A stretch of 64,000 nucleotides of DNA from Mimachlamys varia (taxonomy: Eukaryota > Mollusca > Bivalvia > Pectinida > Pectinidae). This document shows, in pieces, positions 33,107 through 43,662 of the stretch. The position numbers were made by a program, and so were the translations under genes. Every line of letters starts with the position of its first letter. Position 1 is the stretch's first letter. The DNA lies in NCBI GenBank assembly GCA_947623455.1, contig OX392534.1:35345426-35409425 (forward strand). The letters run 5' to 3'. The notes under the pieces are model-generated. The model saw nothing but the letters and a program-made list of their open reading frames with translations, was not told the origin of the DNA and ran no database searches.

Positions 33107-33971
33107 ATGTAATTTTTTACTGGTTTGTACTATCTGTTACAATGGTTTACATTTCTGCGACATAAGCTACTCGAGCTCTAAGCCGACGAAATAGGTGTGT
33201 TCAAACGACAGCTACCGAATTAAAACATGATTTGATTAACACCATATCAAGAAAGTTATATGAAGCACTGCACCCCGGCCCCCTTCCTAATTAAATGTTT
33301 ACCGAAGCATGGTTGTTTAATTTAAAAGCCCACCATACATTCCAGAATAACACGGTGGTGTCGCTACACCCCGGTTAGTTAAATGTTTCTATCAGGGAAG
33401 CCATTCACTATGCCCGTTATTGTTTTTCCCATCATCAAAAACTTTTAAAACTTACCTAGTTTCCTCAAAATGATGTGATGACAACCCGGTGGGGCAGTGC
33501 TGCCGACATGTTTATGTAAGAAGCCGTTATCCACAAACTGACAGGTGTACACCGTAAACAACCACGTGTGCCTAACTGATCAAGCCGTGTTTTCGTATCT
33601 TAATTTGGCTATCAAATTAACCTGACCCCATGCCACAAATAATCAGTTATATCATCAAAACCAATTATATCGTCAACAATTGTGGAAAGCATGCTATAAT
33701 TGGTGTGACATCTTAAACAAAGACAAATTCCTCACAGTCATGTAGCGTGCGCTCGACTGTGACGGCCCTGATTATGTACACTGTACCTGTCGGGTGACAA
33801 TACACAAGGGAGTAGACAGACTTATTTCGAGACGAACATTTCAGGTTTTTTTCACCAATTTTTTTTAAGCATTGTAGTCAGTTGAGTAGCCACTTTGAAT
33901 TTTTAGTAGCCAATAAAAATTAAAAGTAGCCAATGGCTACATTGGCTACCGACAGCGTGAGCCCTGAGAAG

Positions 33972-34644
33972 GTTCATCCATTAATGACGGTATTCCTGAA
34001 GAATTCACCTCAATTAAGTATCAAACTATTCAAAATGCTATTTCATTTTTGAAAAATACCCGTACACCATTTATGACATTGAATCAGCTTTTAGAATTAT
34101 CCCAGTACATCCAAGTCAATATCATTTACTTGGTTTTCATTGGCAAGGTCAGTTTTATTTCGACAAATGTCTCCCAATGGGCTTAGCAGAAAGTTGCAGA
34201 ATTTTTGAAATGTTTAGTTCTGCTATCGAATGGGTTATGTATAAACGAGGCAAAGCATCAGCCGTTGTGAAAGTTCTGGATGATTTCTTGTTTATTGAGT
34301 CGTCCTATGACAAATGTCTTCAGAGTCTACAGGATTTTCAGTTAGTCTGCTCCCAATTAGGTGTTCCCCTAGCATCAGAGAAAACATTTGGACCAGAAAA
34401 AGTTCTCCCCTTTCTAGGGATAACCCTTGACAGCACTATAATGGAGGCCCGTCTTCCAGAAGACAAGCTTTCAAAATGTAAAGCATTATGCCATGATTTT
34501 AAGTGTCGCAAGAAAGTCACCCTCAAAGAATTACAATCCCTCATTGGCACATTACAATTTGCAACAAGTGTAGTCCTGCCCGGTCGTCCTTTCCTCCGAC
34601 GATTGATAGATCTAACCAAGGGTATAAAAAAAATCGGGGCATAA
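33972..34644 (+). pseudogene. 3' part of the YR-element reverse transcriptase
   Basis: It continues the RT from SINDGIPEEFTSI through QYHLLGLHWQGQFYFDKCLP, MGLAESCRIFEMF, the active-site segment VLDDFLFIES and the thumb LPFLGITLDS. It ends LTKGIKKIGA at a stop caused by a frame change in a run of eight A (34626-34633). Downstream the RNase H continues in another frame. This is RT of the DIRS/Ngaro type, with LDDF rather than the Y-x-DD of most LTR elements. Confidence 0.8.
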
Positions 34645-35011
34645 AATTAGACTTAACGCCGGGGGGAGAGCAGATTTAGCTATGTGGGCACAGTTTTTGG
34701 ATAAGTATAATGGAAAGAGCTTCTTCTTGTCAGACATTTGGGAAACATCAGATACTTTGAGGCTATATACTGATGCATCATCATCAGTGGGATTTGGGGC
34801 AGTATTCAAAGATGCATGGTTACATGGGGTATGGGATCCTAACATTAAGAAACCCCACATAAATGCACTAGAGCTGTATCCTATTGTTGCTGCCATTTAT
34901 ACATGGGTTGACCAGGTTGCTAACACAGCCCTATGGTTATACACAGATAATATGAGCATTGTTTCAGTGTTAAATTCCCAGACTTCTCGTGACCCTCTAA
35001 TCATGAAACCT
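34645..35011 (+). pseudogene. RNase H of the YR element, C-terminally truncated
   Basis: The frame opens with HKIRLNAGGRADLAMW, then LRLYTDASSSVGFGAVF with the first catalytic Asp, LELYPIVAAIYTW with the Glu, and LYTDNMSIVSVLNS with the next Asp. It stops being recognisable at SQTSRDPLIMK, where it collides with the start of the recombinase in a different frame. The last part of RNase H and the linker are missing, probably by deletion. Confidence 0.75.
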
Positions 35012-35021
35012 TCTTCCCACT

Positions 35022-35939
35022 TTGTCAGCTCTCCTGAATGCTTCTCTGGCACCTGCATCCAGAAATTTATACGACAGGGCCTTGGCTGCTTTTTCAAACT
35101 TTTGTCGCAGTATCTTGGGCCATCAATCAACTTTGCCCGTTCCCCATTGTACAGTGGCTTTGTATATTGCTCACGCTTATCAGAGTGGAAAAGCTCCTAG
35201 CACCATAACATCCCAGTTGTCTGCTCTAGCATACATACACAAGATAAACGGGTTCGGCGACCCTACCAAATCATTTTTTGTGCGAAAAGCAATTCAGGGA
35301 GCTACACGTCTAGCTCCCTCATTTGATTCTAGACTTCCGATAACGGTTCCAATTTTACAGTCACTTTGTGCCACAACATGCCGAGTCTCGGGTTGTCCTT
35401 ACGAGCAGACTCTTTTGGCAGCAATTTTTACTCTAGCTTTCTATGCTTTGGCCCGGTTAGGAGAATTATTGGCTTATAGCTCTGCCCAAGCCAACAGAAT
35501 ATTGCAAATAGCAGACGTTGATTTTGAGTTCATACACTCTGAGCCTAAGCAAATGTTCATCACATTTCGGCATTTCAAACACAACATTGGTGGCAAAGCT
35601 CACATTATACCCATCAAGGCGTTGTCACACAAATACTGCCCAGTGCGATCCATGTTACATTATCTAAAACTCTGCGGTACAAAGGCAGGCTGTCTTTTTC
35701 AAACAAATTGCGGTGGACCCTTCATGCGTAAGCGTTTCGATACCCTCACTCGTCAATGTCTGTCAATTTGCCAGCTTGATGTGTCTCGCTTTAAAGGTCA
35801 CTCTTTTAGAATTGGGGGAGCATCTTTTGCTGCAAATTCACTCGGTCTTTCTGACGCACAAATTCGTACATTGGGTCGATGGAAAAGTGATGCTTTTAAG
35901 GTCTACATCCGGTCACCTGGTTTAGCAAGCGATATCTAG
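35022..35939 (+). CDS. Tyrosine recombinase of the YR element
   Basis: 305 residues from the first ATG; the N-terminus may have lost residues in the RNase H junction deletion. A core-binding domain (ASRNLYDRALAAFSNFC) precedes the catalytic domain, which shows the expected set: Arg in LARLGELLAY, the His-x2-Arg box in GHSFRIGGAS, Trp in LGRWKSDAF, and the nucleophile Tyr in VYIRSP. It would integrate a circular DNA copy of the element by site-specific recombination without a target duplication, using the split repeats. The catalytic part looks intact, so this gene could still act in trans. Confidence 0.85.
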   Translation: MSALLNASLAPASRNLYDRALAAFSNFCRSILGHQSTLPVPHCTVALYIAHAYQSGKAPSTITSQLSALAYIHKINGFGDPTKSFFVRKAIQGATRLAPSFDSRLPITVPILQSLCATTCRVSGCPYEQTLLAAIFTLAFYALARLGELLAYSSAQANRILQIADVDFEFIHSEPKQMFITFRHFKHNIGGKAHIIPIKALSHKYCPVRSMLHYLKLCGTKAGCLFQTNCGGPFMRKRFDTLTRQCLSICQLDVSRFKGHSFRIGGASFAANSLGLSDAQIRTLGRWKSDAFKVYIRSPGLASDI

Positions 35940-37349
35940 TCTCTCCAAAAAATGAGCCACTTGTTGAGGCATGAGATATGGTGCATAGTTTAAGACTATC
36001 CATTTTCCTGTTATTAGTGTACCATGACTTTGACCAGTACCTTTGGTGCCAAATCTATATATTTTGTAAGGGACGTGTATACAGTCAGATTCATTGTGGC
36101 GGTACGCCCCGACTCTGCCTGTCATCATAACCAAACAAGTATGTTTTACACTGACACAAGTTGTGTATGTCTTGGCCCTAATCAGTATCTGGGGTTAAAT
36201 GAGCAATTTTCTTGCTATTCTTGTCAAGTAGGTGTGCGTCAGTCAGCCTAATATTTTGTTTGTAATATCATCTTTGTCATATATATATATATGTATGTTT
36301 GGACGGGTCCATTTTTGAAGTTGCCAAAACATTTTTGTTGTTTATTTCATAAGTTGTGTTTGACAGTCGGAACCATTGTGGTGGTACGCCCCGGCTCTGG
36401 CTAACATACACAAAGGAGTATTACGAAATTATTTTCATGAGACATGTTTTTTACACTGATCCATTTTGGTTGTGCTGAGCTCGACCACTAAATTAGTGGC
36501 TATGCAAATGTTTTTGTTTTTTATTTACTTTGTCAAGTAGATGTTTAGCAGTCAGATCCATTGTGGCGGTACGCCCCGGCTCTGGCTGGTAGGCCTAATA
36601 TTTTGTTTGTAATATCATATTTGTCAAATATGTATGTTTTGACGGGTCAAATTTTGTTGCCAAAACAATTTTGTTATTTATTTCTTGAGTAGTGTTTGAC
36701 AGTCAGAACCATTGTGGCGGTACGCCCCGGCTCTAGCTGGTATGCATTCTCAAAATTGTTGATTTTAGTTATTATCTAAAACACTGCCATTTACACGGAT
36801 GCTTTAAACTTGTCCATTTCTTGGTGTATGCTACTGTTTTTACCTGTACCTTGGGATTAAGAATAACTTTATGGCTGAAACAGTCATATCCATTGTGCCA
36901 TGTGATAGCACCCTCGGCATTGCCGGTATCCTTGTTATGATAGGACTCCTTTTATTCTTTGTTCTTTATGTAGCTGTTGTTTTTAACATGTTTTAATACA
37001 CTCATGCTTATGTTGGAAATGTAATACAACTTTATACCTCAGCCCCCCCCTTTTTACCGGCTGGTAGATGATCTTTGTATATTTACTGTCTGCATTTTAT
37101 GTTTCCACTAGTCGCTTACTTTATCCTTTTTGCTCTGATTCATATGATAGTTGTCATATTTGTTTGAATAGATTGCTCCAAACTCAATTTGAAGACCTTT
37201 CATTACATGGAGGCTAGTACCACGGTAATTAAGAGTTCATAGAAGGGTTGTAACTAGTGTCGGTCAATTTAAGGCGCAGCAAGGGTGGCGGCAGCTTCAT
37301 ATAGTAAAGCATGATCAAGATATTTTTGGGAGATAATATGAAGCTTTGT
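35940..37349 (+). other. 3' region of the YR element with a repeated GC-rich hairpin motif
   Basis: No gene. Four near-copies of a motif with core CCATTGTGGCGGTACGCCCC and ending in CTCTGGCTG start at about 36083, 36366, 36552 and 36704; a fifth, degenerate copy (CCATTGTGCCATGTGATAGC) lies near 36889. GGCGGTACGCC inside the core can form a small stem. Between them lie T-rich stretches and TATATA. Confidence 0.65.
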
Positions 37350-37610
37350 GGCGCTTTTTTAAGGCCGCACCTTCACTCAAAAAACTAGTCTTTGGAAAGT
37401 ATTTAATTTTATTGAAAATTTTAAGAAAAAACTTAATATTTAATAATAAAATTCTTCGACCACTTTCATAAAGGTGAGCCAGTTTTCCGCCATTACCTTG
37501 TTGTGTTGTTTTGTTAGATAAGTTTTTGATTGAACAGAGCTTGCTGCTTGTTAGGTGGTTTTTTAATTGAGAAAACACAATATGTTATTATATTTACGAA
37601 GAAGTGGAAA
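37350..37610. repeat. B1 split direct repeat
   Basis: About 261 bp, from GGCGCTTTTTTAAGG to TACGAAGAAGTGGAAA. Matches B2 at 37966-38228 with few changes and abuts A2 without a gap. Confidence 0.8.
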
Positions 37611-37806
37611 AATAAAGAGTTTATGTAATAGACGATTTTTTACACGATTCGTATTTCCCGCGTTCAATGATATTTATTTAATATTTGATTGGCTGATCAT
37701 GTCACGTGATTTGGCTTGACCCAATGAGTCTGCGCACAAGCCATTTCAGGCTGACAGAAAAAATTTTCAGACGCCATTTTCATTTCATCAAAATATTTGT
37801 TTTTTC
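37608..37806. repeat. A2 split direct repeat
   Basis: The second copy of A1, lying directly after B1. The B1-A2 joint is the expected product of rolling out a circular DNA intermediate. Confidence 0.8.
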
Positions 37807-37965
37807 CCACCCTACCCATCCCAGTAATGGGTGTTTGTTTGATTATCAGTTTTGGCATGTACACCTGTAATTAATGATTGTCATGTATCTCTCTTATATC
37901 AGTTTTGTCATGTACACCTGTAATTAATGATTGTCATGTATCTCTCTTATATCATTTTTGTCATG
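37807..37965. repeat. Tandem duplication between A2 and B2
   Basis: Two successive copies of about 55 bp that run GTCATGTACACCTGTAATTA to ATCTCTCTTATATCA, between the A2 and B2 repeats. This interval has no counterpart after A1, so it is not part of the split repeats. Confidence 0.7.
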
Positions 37966-38228
37966 GGCGCTTTTTTAAGGTCGCACCTTCACTCAAAAAA
38001 CTAGTCTTTGGAAAGTATTTAATTTTATTGAAAATTTTAAGAAAAAAACTTAATATTTAATAATAAAATTCTTCGGCCACCTTCATAAAGGTGAGCCAGT
38101 TTTCCGCCATTACCTTGTTGTGTTGTTTTGTTAGATAAGTTTTTGATTGAACAGAGCTTGCTGCTTGTTAGGTGGTTTTTTAATTGAGAAAACACAATAT
38201 GTTATTATATTTACGAAGAAGTGGAAAA
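37966..38228. repeat. B2 split direct repeat, right end of the YR element
   Basis: The second copy of B1. It ends at AAGAAGTGGAAA, after which no similarity to B1 or A2 remains. This sets the right boundary of the element. Confidence 0.8.
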
Positions 38229-39429
38229 AAACCGTTTGAAAGTCTGACGAAAGTCTCAACTAGAACGAGCGAAGTTCAAAATCAAACCGGGGAAACAGTT
38301 AATAGGAGGAGGCCCGCCGGAGAAGTCACGCCCAGTCCTGGACCAGGCTATGGACCTTTTAAAGGCGGACCTCGCACTTAGCGAATCGACAAGTGTAACA
38401 TCTGGAGCAACACCTAACCCATCAGAAGATATGGAGACTAGGGACTACAAAACATACTACTATGTGTCGGAATCCACATCGACACTATGCTTGGATGAAC
38501 ACTGATCAATTTTTAATTTTTAAACTATAACCGTAAAGGAAATAATAATGGAATATAGAGCTTATAAATTGATTGGACTGGCTAAAAAATAGATGTATTT
38601 AAACATAGGTAAATTTAGATATACTTTGTATAGTGTTATAAGAATTTTCACCCGCACAATGGGAATAGCGTCACAAGAACATTACGTCATAATCACATAC
38701 TATATTTAGACTTTTATGGGAGCCGCATTTTATGCACAATAGGGTTCCAAAATGTTGTAAAAAATTGTCCTGATGAAGCCGATAAGGCGAAACCGGTAGA
38801 CGATACAATAAAGTTATAAAAGTTACCACTTCTACTGCTGTTGTGATCGATACTCCTATCATATTTATCCTTTTGCTCGATCACCCTGCATACCATTGGG
38901 TATCCAGCGGAGAAGTGGAGGACCATCTACCCACCCAACTACAAGCATGGTGTTGGCTATATTACCTGCATCCTTAATATACACATGTACACACTGAATA
39001 GCTTCCTTTTAGTTATGGAAGTTGGAAATGTACTAGATTCAATGGAAAACATGTTTCCTCTAAATGACACATTCCTGTTGATATCATTTTTTTTCGGACA
39101 AATGCAACATGTTACAAAGAGGAATACACTTTATATCTAATCTATATATCCATACGAGAGTGTATAATTTATACTAGAATATTCAAACATGCATAAGTAA
39201 ATGCACGTACATGTTCACATGAAATGTAAACAATATCTAACACGCCTGTCCAATAATAAACTTTTGCATTATACATTGTATATGTGGTCATATAGATTAT
39301 AAGCCTTCAATCCCATAATGTATACTATACAACTTAATCAATTTTACAGTGTACTGTACCAGACAATTATATCAAATTTTATGATGATAACTATTCAAAG
39401 ACAACAACATGTGAAACAAAAATTACTTA

Positions 39430-39740
39430 TATGTGGGCATGTGTGTGTGCTTGATTGCATGCAACGTATATCCGTGCATAAGTGTGCATGTATACATGCA
39501 TTTGTGCATGTGTGTATGCATGCATGCATATATGTATACCAGTACATGTACATGTGTGTATGTGCTCATGTATGTGTGTGAGGGTGTGTATGTATACATA
39601 TATATGTGAATTTATGCACAAGTGCATGTGTATGAACCTTTGTGTAATGGTTCGAAATGCATGTCCTTGTGTATTCACATATGCACATGCATGTCTGCAT
39701 ACACATTTATGTACTGTATGTGTGTGTATGACGTGTTAAT
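39430..39740. repeat. Degenerate TG/CA and ATGCAT repeat
   Basis: Long alternating purine-pyrimidine DNA (ATGTGTGTATGCATGCATGC and similar), prone to Z-DNA and slippage. It produces spurious Cys/His-rich frames on both strands. Confidence 0.75.
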
Positions 39741-40169
39741 GCATTTTACCTGTACACTTTTTGGCTGTTTGATGATGTATGTATATGCTTTTTTCGTATT
39801 AGTACTACATGCAAATTTTGTTTATAAATAAGAAAAAAAAATTATAAATTTTGTATGTGATATGTCCGGACTTGGAAGCCCAAGAATAAATTGGTGATAT
39901 CACCGTATCTTTTTAATGATATCAGCACCCAACCACAGCAAATTTCTGGATCGTCTTACAGCGACTTCCAGAGTTTGATCAACACTTACAAAACAGGTAA
40001 ATATTTTGCTGGGAAAAGAACTCAGGACGCCACACCAACAAATGATTGTGGGAAAGGGCTTCATTGAACAAAAAGTCACCTTCAAACCATGTCGGAAGTC
40101 AGTCAACGAGCAACGCAGAGCTCGATAAGACCACAATAAGAACCAACCTTGAACCACCTAGCAAAAACT

Positions 40170-40385
40170 TGTGAGATTGTCACACCATAAAATGGGAAGA
40201 GATTACAAATTAAAGAAATGCAAAAGCTGGATGGATTTGTGTGTTGAAGTAGGACTCCCCAACACGAGACCTGGCAAGAACTGCCCTTCAAAAACTTCAA
40301 GAATGGGAAGAGATTGCAAAGGAAGGCAAAGGGAGGATGGATTTGTTTGTGCGTGGAAGTGGAACTTCCTAACTTGAGACATGTC
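40170..40385 (+). repeat. Two diverged tandem copies of about 120 bp
   Basis: The segments at about 40192-40265 and 40305-40380 share AATGGGAAGAGATT-CAAA, GGATGGATTTGT and a closing GAAGT-GGAACT-CC-AACAcGAGAC-type string. The plus frame of the second copy reads VEVELPNLRHVTHRTIARD, which looks protein-like, but I do not recognise it. Confidence 0.4.
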
Positions 40386-41429
40386 ACACACAGGACAATT
40401 GCAAGAGATGTAAAAATAGACGCTGTTACTATATTGGATATTATACTTAAAATTATGGTAACTTAGGGTGTTATTTGTTGTATCCGATTTCTGATATTTA
40501 TGTTCTGCTAAGAAGGAAAAAGCCTCTTCGTCATCTTACTCTAAAAAAAAATAGAACATCTCTAAAAGATGAGAAAATCAACACTGACATGGTGCAAGTT
40601 GTAGACAACAAACGCAATGAGTAAGATGATGAAGGTTATATGTTTGGACAATGCATGCATGTTACATGACATTGATCAGTTCTTTTGAACAACAGTCAGA
40701 TTGTCAACCATCATTGAAGTATTTGTTGTCAAGGACATTTTGGCTCTCTTTTGATTTGTAGTTCAGCAGCAGAATTTACAATAATTCTGATATTGAAGGA
40801 TGGGCAATGCAAACCAGGAAGGAACCCGCACATCACAGAACAATATACTGCTACCTATTTGGGGTATAGGATTGCCAGAATTTGTTGCTTATTTAAGAAA
40901 TATTTTTTCTCTTGTTGTTTACTGGTGTGTAAACCGATTTTTTCTATATATTTTAACTGACGCACGTCCACGTTAACATTATTTGTTGCCATTCGGAATT
41001 GAAGATATTTTATTTTTCATTATTACATTGCTTTCATTTGTGTATTAAACTTTTTAAAAATCAAGTTCACTCAAAGTTTGAATTAAAGGTAACAAATTAA
41101 CAATGCACATTCACACTAATAGCGCAAGCGTGATATTGGTCCGGCTTGTATTCCTATGTGCTGGACCAACTTTTACCGAAGTGTAAACTTCAAAATCGTT
41201 GGTAGTACCATATAGAGAATACACACCGGAAACTGCAACATATACATCATGATACAATGTAAAAAAATAGTTTGTTTCCATGTTGTAGTAGTTAATAGTG
41301 TTGTAATACCTAACTACAACAAATATGACTGAAGAGTACTTTGACTCAGTGTATGTTTCTTTTTCTTTCAATCACTTTTTTCTTGTTTAGGTTTGACCGA
41401 TTTATGTGAAGTCTTTGCTACAAAGTGGC

Positions 41430-42305
41430 AGACAAGCCACTAACAGAGCAGGATATTGCATAAGAGTTGGGAGACCTATTTGAAGGCTTGGGTCATTTGC
41501 CAGGAGAGACCTAGACCCATCAGTGAAACCAGTCCAACCCTACACCATCCCAGGAAAGTGCCTGAAGCACTTAAGAAAGATCTGAGGAAGGAGGCTGGTT
41601 GACAAAGGTGTTATATACAGAAGGTAACCAACCCAACCGATTGGATTAGCAGTATGGTAATTATCCGCAAATCATCTGGTAAACTTTGGGTGTGCATCGA
41701 CCCAAAAGACCTCAACAGCGCAATTAAGAGGTCACACTATCCGATGACGACTGTGGAGGACATTCTACCTAATCTTGCTAAATCGAAGGTTTTCACTGTA
41801 CTTGACGCAAAGGACAGTTTATGGCACGTCAAGTTTGATACCCCAAGAAGCTACCTTACCACATTTTGGACCCCGTTCGGACGCTATCGATGGTTACGAA
41901 TGCCCTTTGGGAATTTTGCAGGGCCAGAGTGGATGATATCCTAGTCTACGGCAGTGGAGACTAAATGCAAGAGGCAATACATGACCATGATGAGAACTTG
42001 CAGCACGTACTCGAGCGAGCAAGATCAGTCGGCATTAAGCTGAACCGTGAAAAACTCAAGTTGCTTCCAAAATGTGAAACAGATCACGAATCAGCCCGTC
42101 TTGAAATATTATGATATCCACAAGGAGGTGACAATACAGTGTGACGCCAGTGGGGTAGGACGTGGAGCAGCACTGCTGCAGGAGGGCTTACCACAAGAAG
42201 TGTACGCGTCTCGTGCTCTCTCGCAGAGCGGAGATACGCTCAAATCGAAAAAGGAGTGTCTGGCAATAGTATTTGCGTGTGAATGATTCGAGCAGTATAT
42301 ACTAG
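41430..42305 (+). pseudogene. Defective Ty3/Gypsy pol, copy 2, first part
   Basis: Closely related to copy 1 at 21651-23250 and reaching further upstream into the protease-RT linker (SVKPVQPYTIPG region). The frame 41654-41944 has IDPKDLNSAIKRSHYPMTTV and RMPFGN. It shares with copy 1 the same loss after FAG, where the RT helix should be, but here the junction also shifts frame and stops. A second deletion joins NREKLK directly to the FQNVKQITNQPVLKYYD of RNase H. A TGA replaces the Arg codon in the FACERFE region. The TIR element at 42306 then cuts it. Confidence 0.85.
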
Positions 42306-43147
42306 CAGGGTTCACTTTTGGGCGCGATTTCGCGAGAGTCTCGCTGTATTTTCAGATAAATCGTGTTAAAGTCCGTTCTAAAGCGAGAAAGAATCGTGCA
42401 TGTCAAAATTCAGGTATAGTGGATACCTACATCGATCAATAATACCGATCGTAGTTCCAGAAGTATTCCTTTCTGCAAATCCTAATGATAGTGTGTACCA
42501 GTCATAGTCTCAATGACGCTTGTTTCTCAATCACTTGCAATTCAAACGTTTAGATGACAAAGCCACCACGCAAACACAAAGGTGCAGGTGTCTGTAAATT
42601 TGTGACAGGTTGCGATTGAGGGGAAATGTAAGTAGTTAATGCCTCCAGAAACAGTATTGAAAGTTGATCTAACAGCCAGGGATGTCTTAGTTCATTAAAT
42701 AAACGTTAACCAATGATGAATCCATGGAAAACAAGTAGATGGTTGAGAGAGGAAATGACTCCACCGGTGCTGGGGCCAATAGGCCAACGGTACTGACTGT
42801 ATCCATGACGATGTCAATGCTATTGATGTTAAGTAGCAAGTTTAATGTTATATTAGGAATGATTGATTTTGGAGGAATTTTAACTTTAATTAGGCCTGTA
42901 TATGACAGAGTTAAAATCACAAACAAGGACGATTTTCTCCAGGAAATAAAATATAATTACTGTACCTAGTGTTATTTATTAATTAACTTAATAAATTTAA
43001 TTGTTATGAACTTATAGCATTCCTATCAATTCATACTAAATTACGTGTCATAATACCAAAAATCCCATCCATATATGAAAAATCTCACTGAAATTAGGTA
43101 AGGGAGATTTTTTCTCTCATTGTGCCCAAGGTCTAGGGTGAACCCTG
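42306..43147. mobile_element. 842-bp CAGGGTTCAC terminal-inverted-repeat element inserted in Gypsy RNase H
   Basis: Ends are CAGGGTTCAC (42306) and GTGAACCCTG (43147), a perfect 10-bp inverted repeat. TACTAG is present on both sides (42300-42305 and 43148-43153), and copy 1 has a single uninterrupted TATACTAGGC at the same spot. No coding capacity. The right terminal sequence (other strand, CAGGGTTCACCCTAGACC) closely resembles the left end of the element at 26860, so both belong to related families. Confidence 0.8.
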
Positions 43148-43228
43148 TACTAGGCAGGGAACTCGTGACGGTGTGCTTGGACCACAAACCCCTTGAGAGC
43201 ATCTTCAAAAAACCTTTTGAAAAAAAAT
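43148..43228 (+). pseudogene. Defective Ty3/Gypsy pol, copy 2, second part
   Basis: Resumes RNase H at LGRELVTVCLDHKPLESIF, the same codons as copy 1, and is cut after IFKKPFE by a short inverted-repeat element. Confidence 0.8.
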
Positions 43229-43463
43229 TCTCTGAGGCACAAGGGAACAAGTGGGGATCACATGCCCACCCTGTGGTGAATGGGTTCACTTACCCACCCT
43301 GATATTTACATACAGTACATACGTATACATCTTATTTTGTTTATAATATACATGTATACTTATCAATTATTAGATACACTGCATAACTTTAAAACCTGAA
43401 TTCTGGGAATGTTATCTCTATCTCATGTTATCCCCACTTGTTCCCTTGTGCCTCGGAGAATTT
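43225..43463. mobile_element. 239-bp MITE with long terminal inverted repeats
   Basis: The left AAATTCTCTGAGGCACAAGG (43225) continues through GAACAAGTGGGGAT, and the right end is its inverse (43426-43463) with two differences in about 36 bp. The interior is AT-rich and non-coding. AATT at both outer edges could be part of the repeat or a 4-bp duplication. Confidence 0.75.
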
Positions 43464-43502
43464 CAATCAAACTTCAACTTACAGGTAAGTCTCCTTTAAT
43501 TT

Positions 43503-43662
43503 TCTAATTATACTGAAGTACTGACAGAAGGAAATTTTATATAACTGGCCCAGATATAGCAGAGAAAGTTTGAGAAAAATAAAGGAGAAATATTAGTTAG
43601 TTTTTCAAACAGATGGTTTGCTAAAATGCCTCTTTTTAAAAGAGACTTGAAATAAAAAGAGG
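43503..43662. repeat. 160-bp repeat shared by the two Gypsy pol copies
   Basis: Partner of 23330-23487; marks the 3' side of Gypsy copy 2. Here it runs on into AGAGGCTTTAGAAAC, which shows the sequence that the YR element displaced in copy 1. Confidence 0.75.

Larger units (their letters stand above)
26860..33966. mobile_element. CAGGGCTCAC terminal-inverted-repeat DNA element nested in the RT
   Basis: The left end is CAGGGCTCACCCTG (26860) and the right end, on the other strand, CAGGGCTCACGCTG (33966). The 5-bp AGAAG is duplicated at 26855-26859 and 33967-33971, and removing one copy restores the RT frame, so the boundaries are firm. Without the LTR element inside it is about 1.56 kb with no transposase frame. 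Both ends carry spaced GTAGCCA motifs (five or more on the right). The CAGGG start recalls hAT-type termini, but hAT elements make 8-bp duplications, so the superfamily is open. Confidence 0.8.
23488..38228 (+). mobile_element. Tyrosine-recombinase (Ngaro/DIRS-type) retrotransposon with split direct repeats
   Basis: The ends have the split-repeat plan A1 (23488-23684), then the body, then B1 (37350-37610), A2 (37608-37806) and B2 (37966-38228). A1 matches A2 and B1 matches B2 with a few differences. This arrangement lets a circular intermediate reintegrate by tyrosine recombinase and is typical of Ngaro-like elements. Genes in order: SGNH hydrolase, gag, RT/RNase H, tyrosine recombinase. The RT is split by a nested TIR element (26860-33966), leaving about 7.6 kb of its own sequence. 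An A-tract frameshift and a probable RNase H-recombinase deletion add to the damage, so this copy is dead. Confidence 0.85.
38229..41429. other. Gene-poor stretch with a hammerhead-like motif, CA/TG repeat and a small duplication
   Basis: No gene is recognised. 38772-38815 holds CTGATGAAGCC...GGCGAAAC, which resembles a hammerhead core with a defect in stem II. 39430-39740 is alternating TGTGCATGTATG-rich DNA, and its long open frames are by-products of that. 40170-40385 contains two diverged copies of a segment with GAATGGGAAGAG and GGATGGATTTGT; I cannot say whether it was once coding. Confidence 0.45.

Noticed and set aside
39318..39831. Long Cys/His-rich frames on both strands
   Set aside because: They follow from the alternating TGTGCATG-type repeat, which is open in several frames at once.
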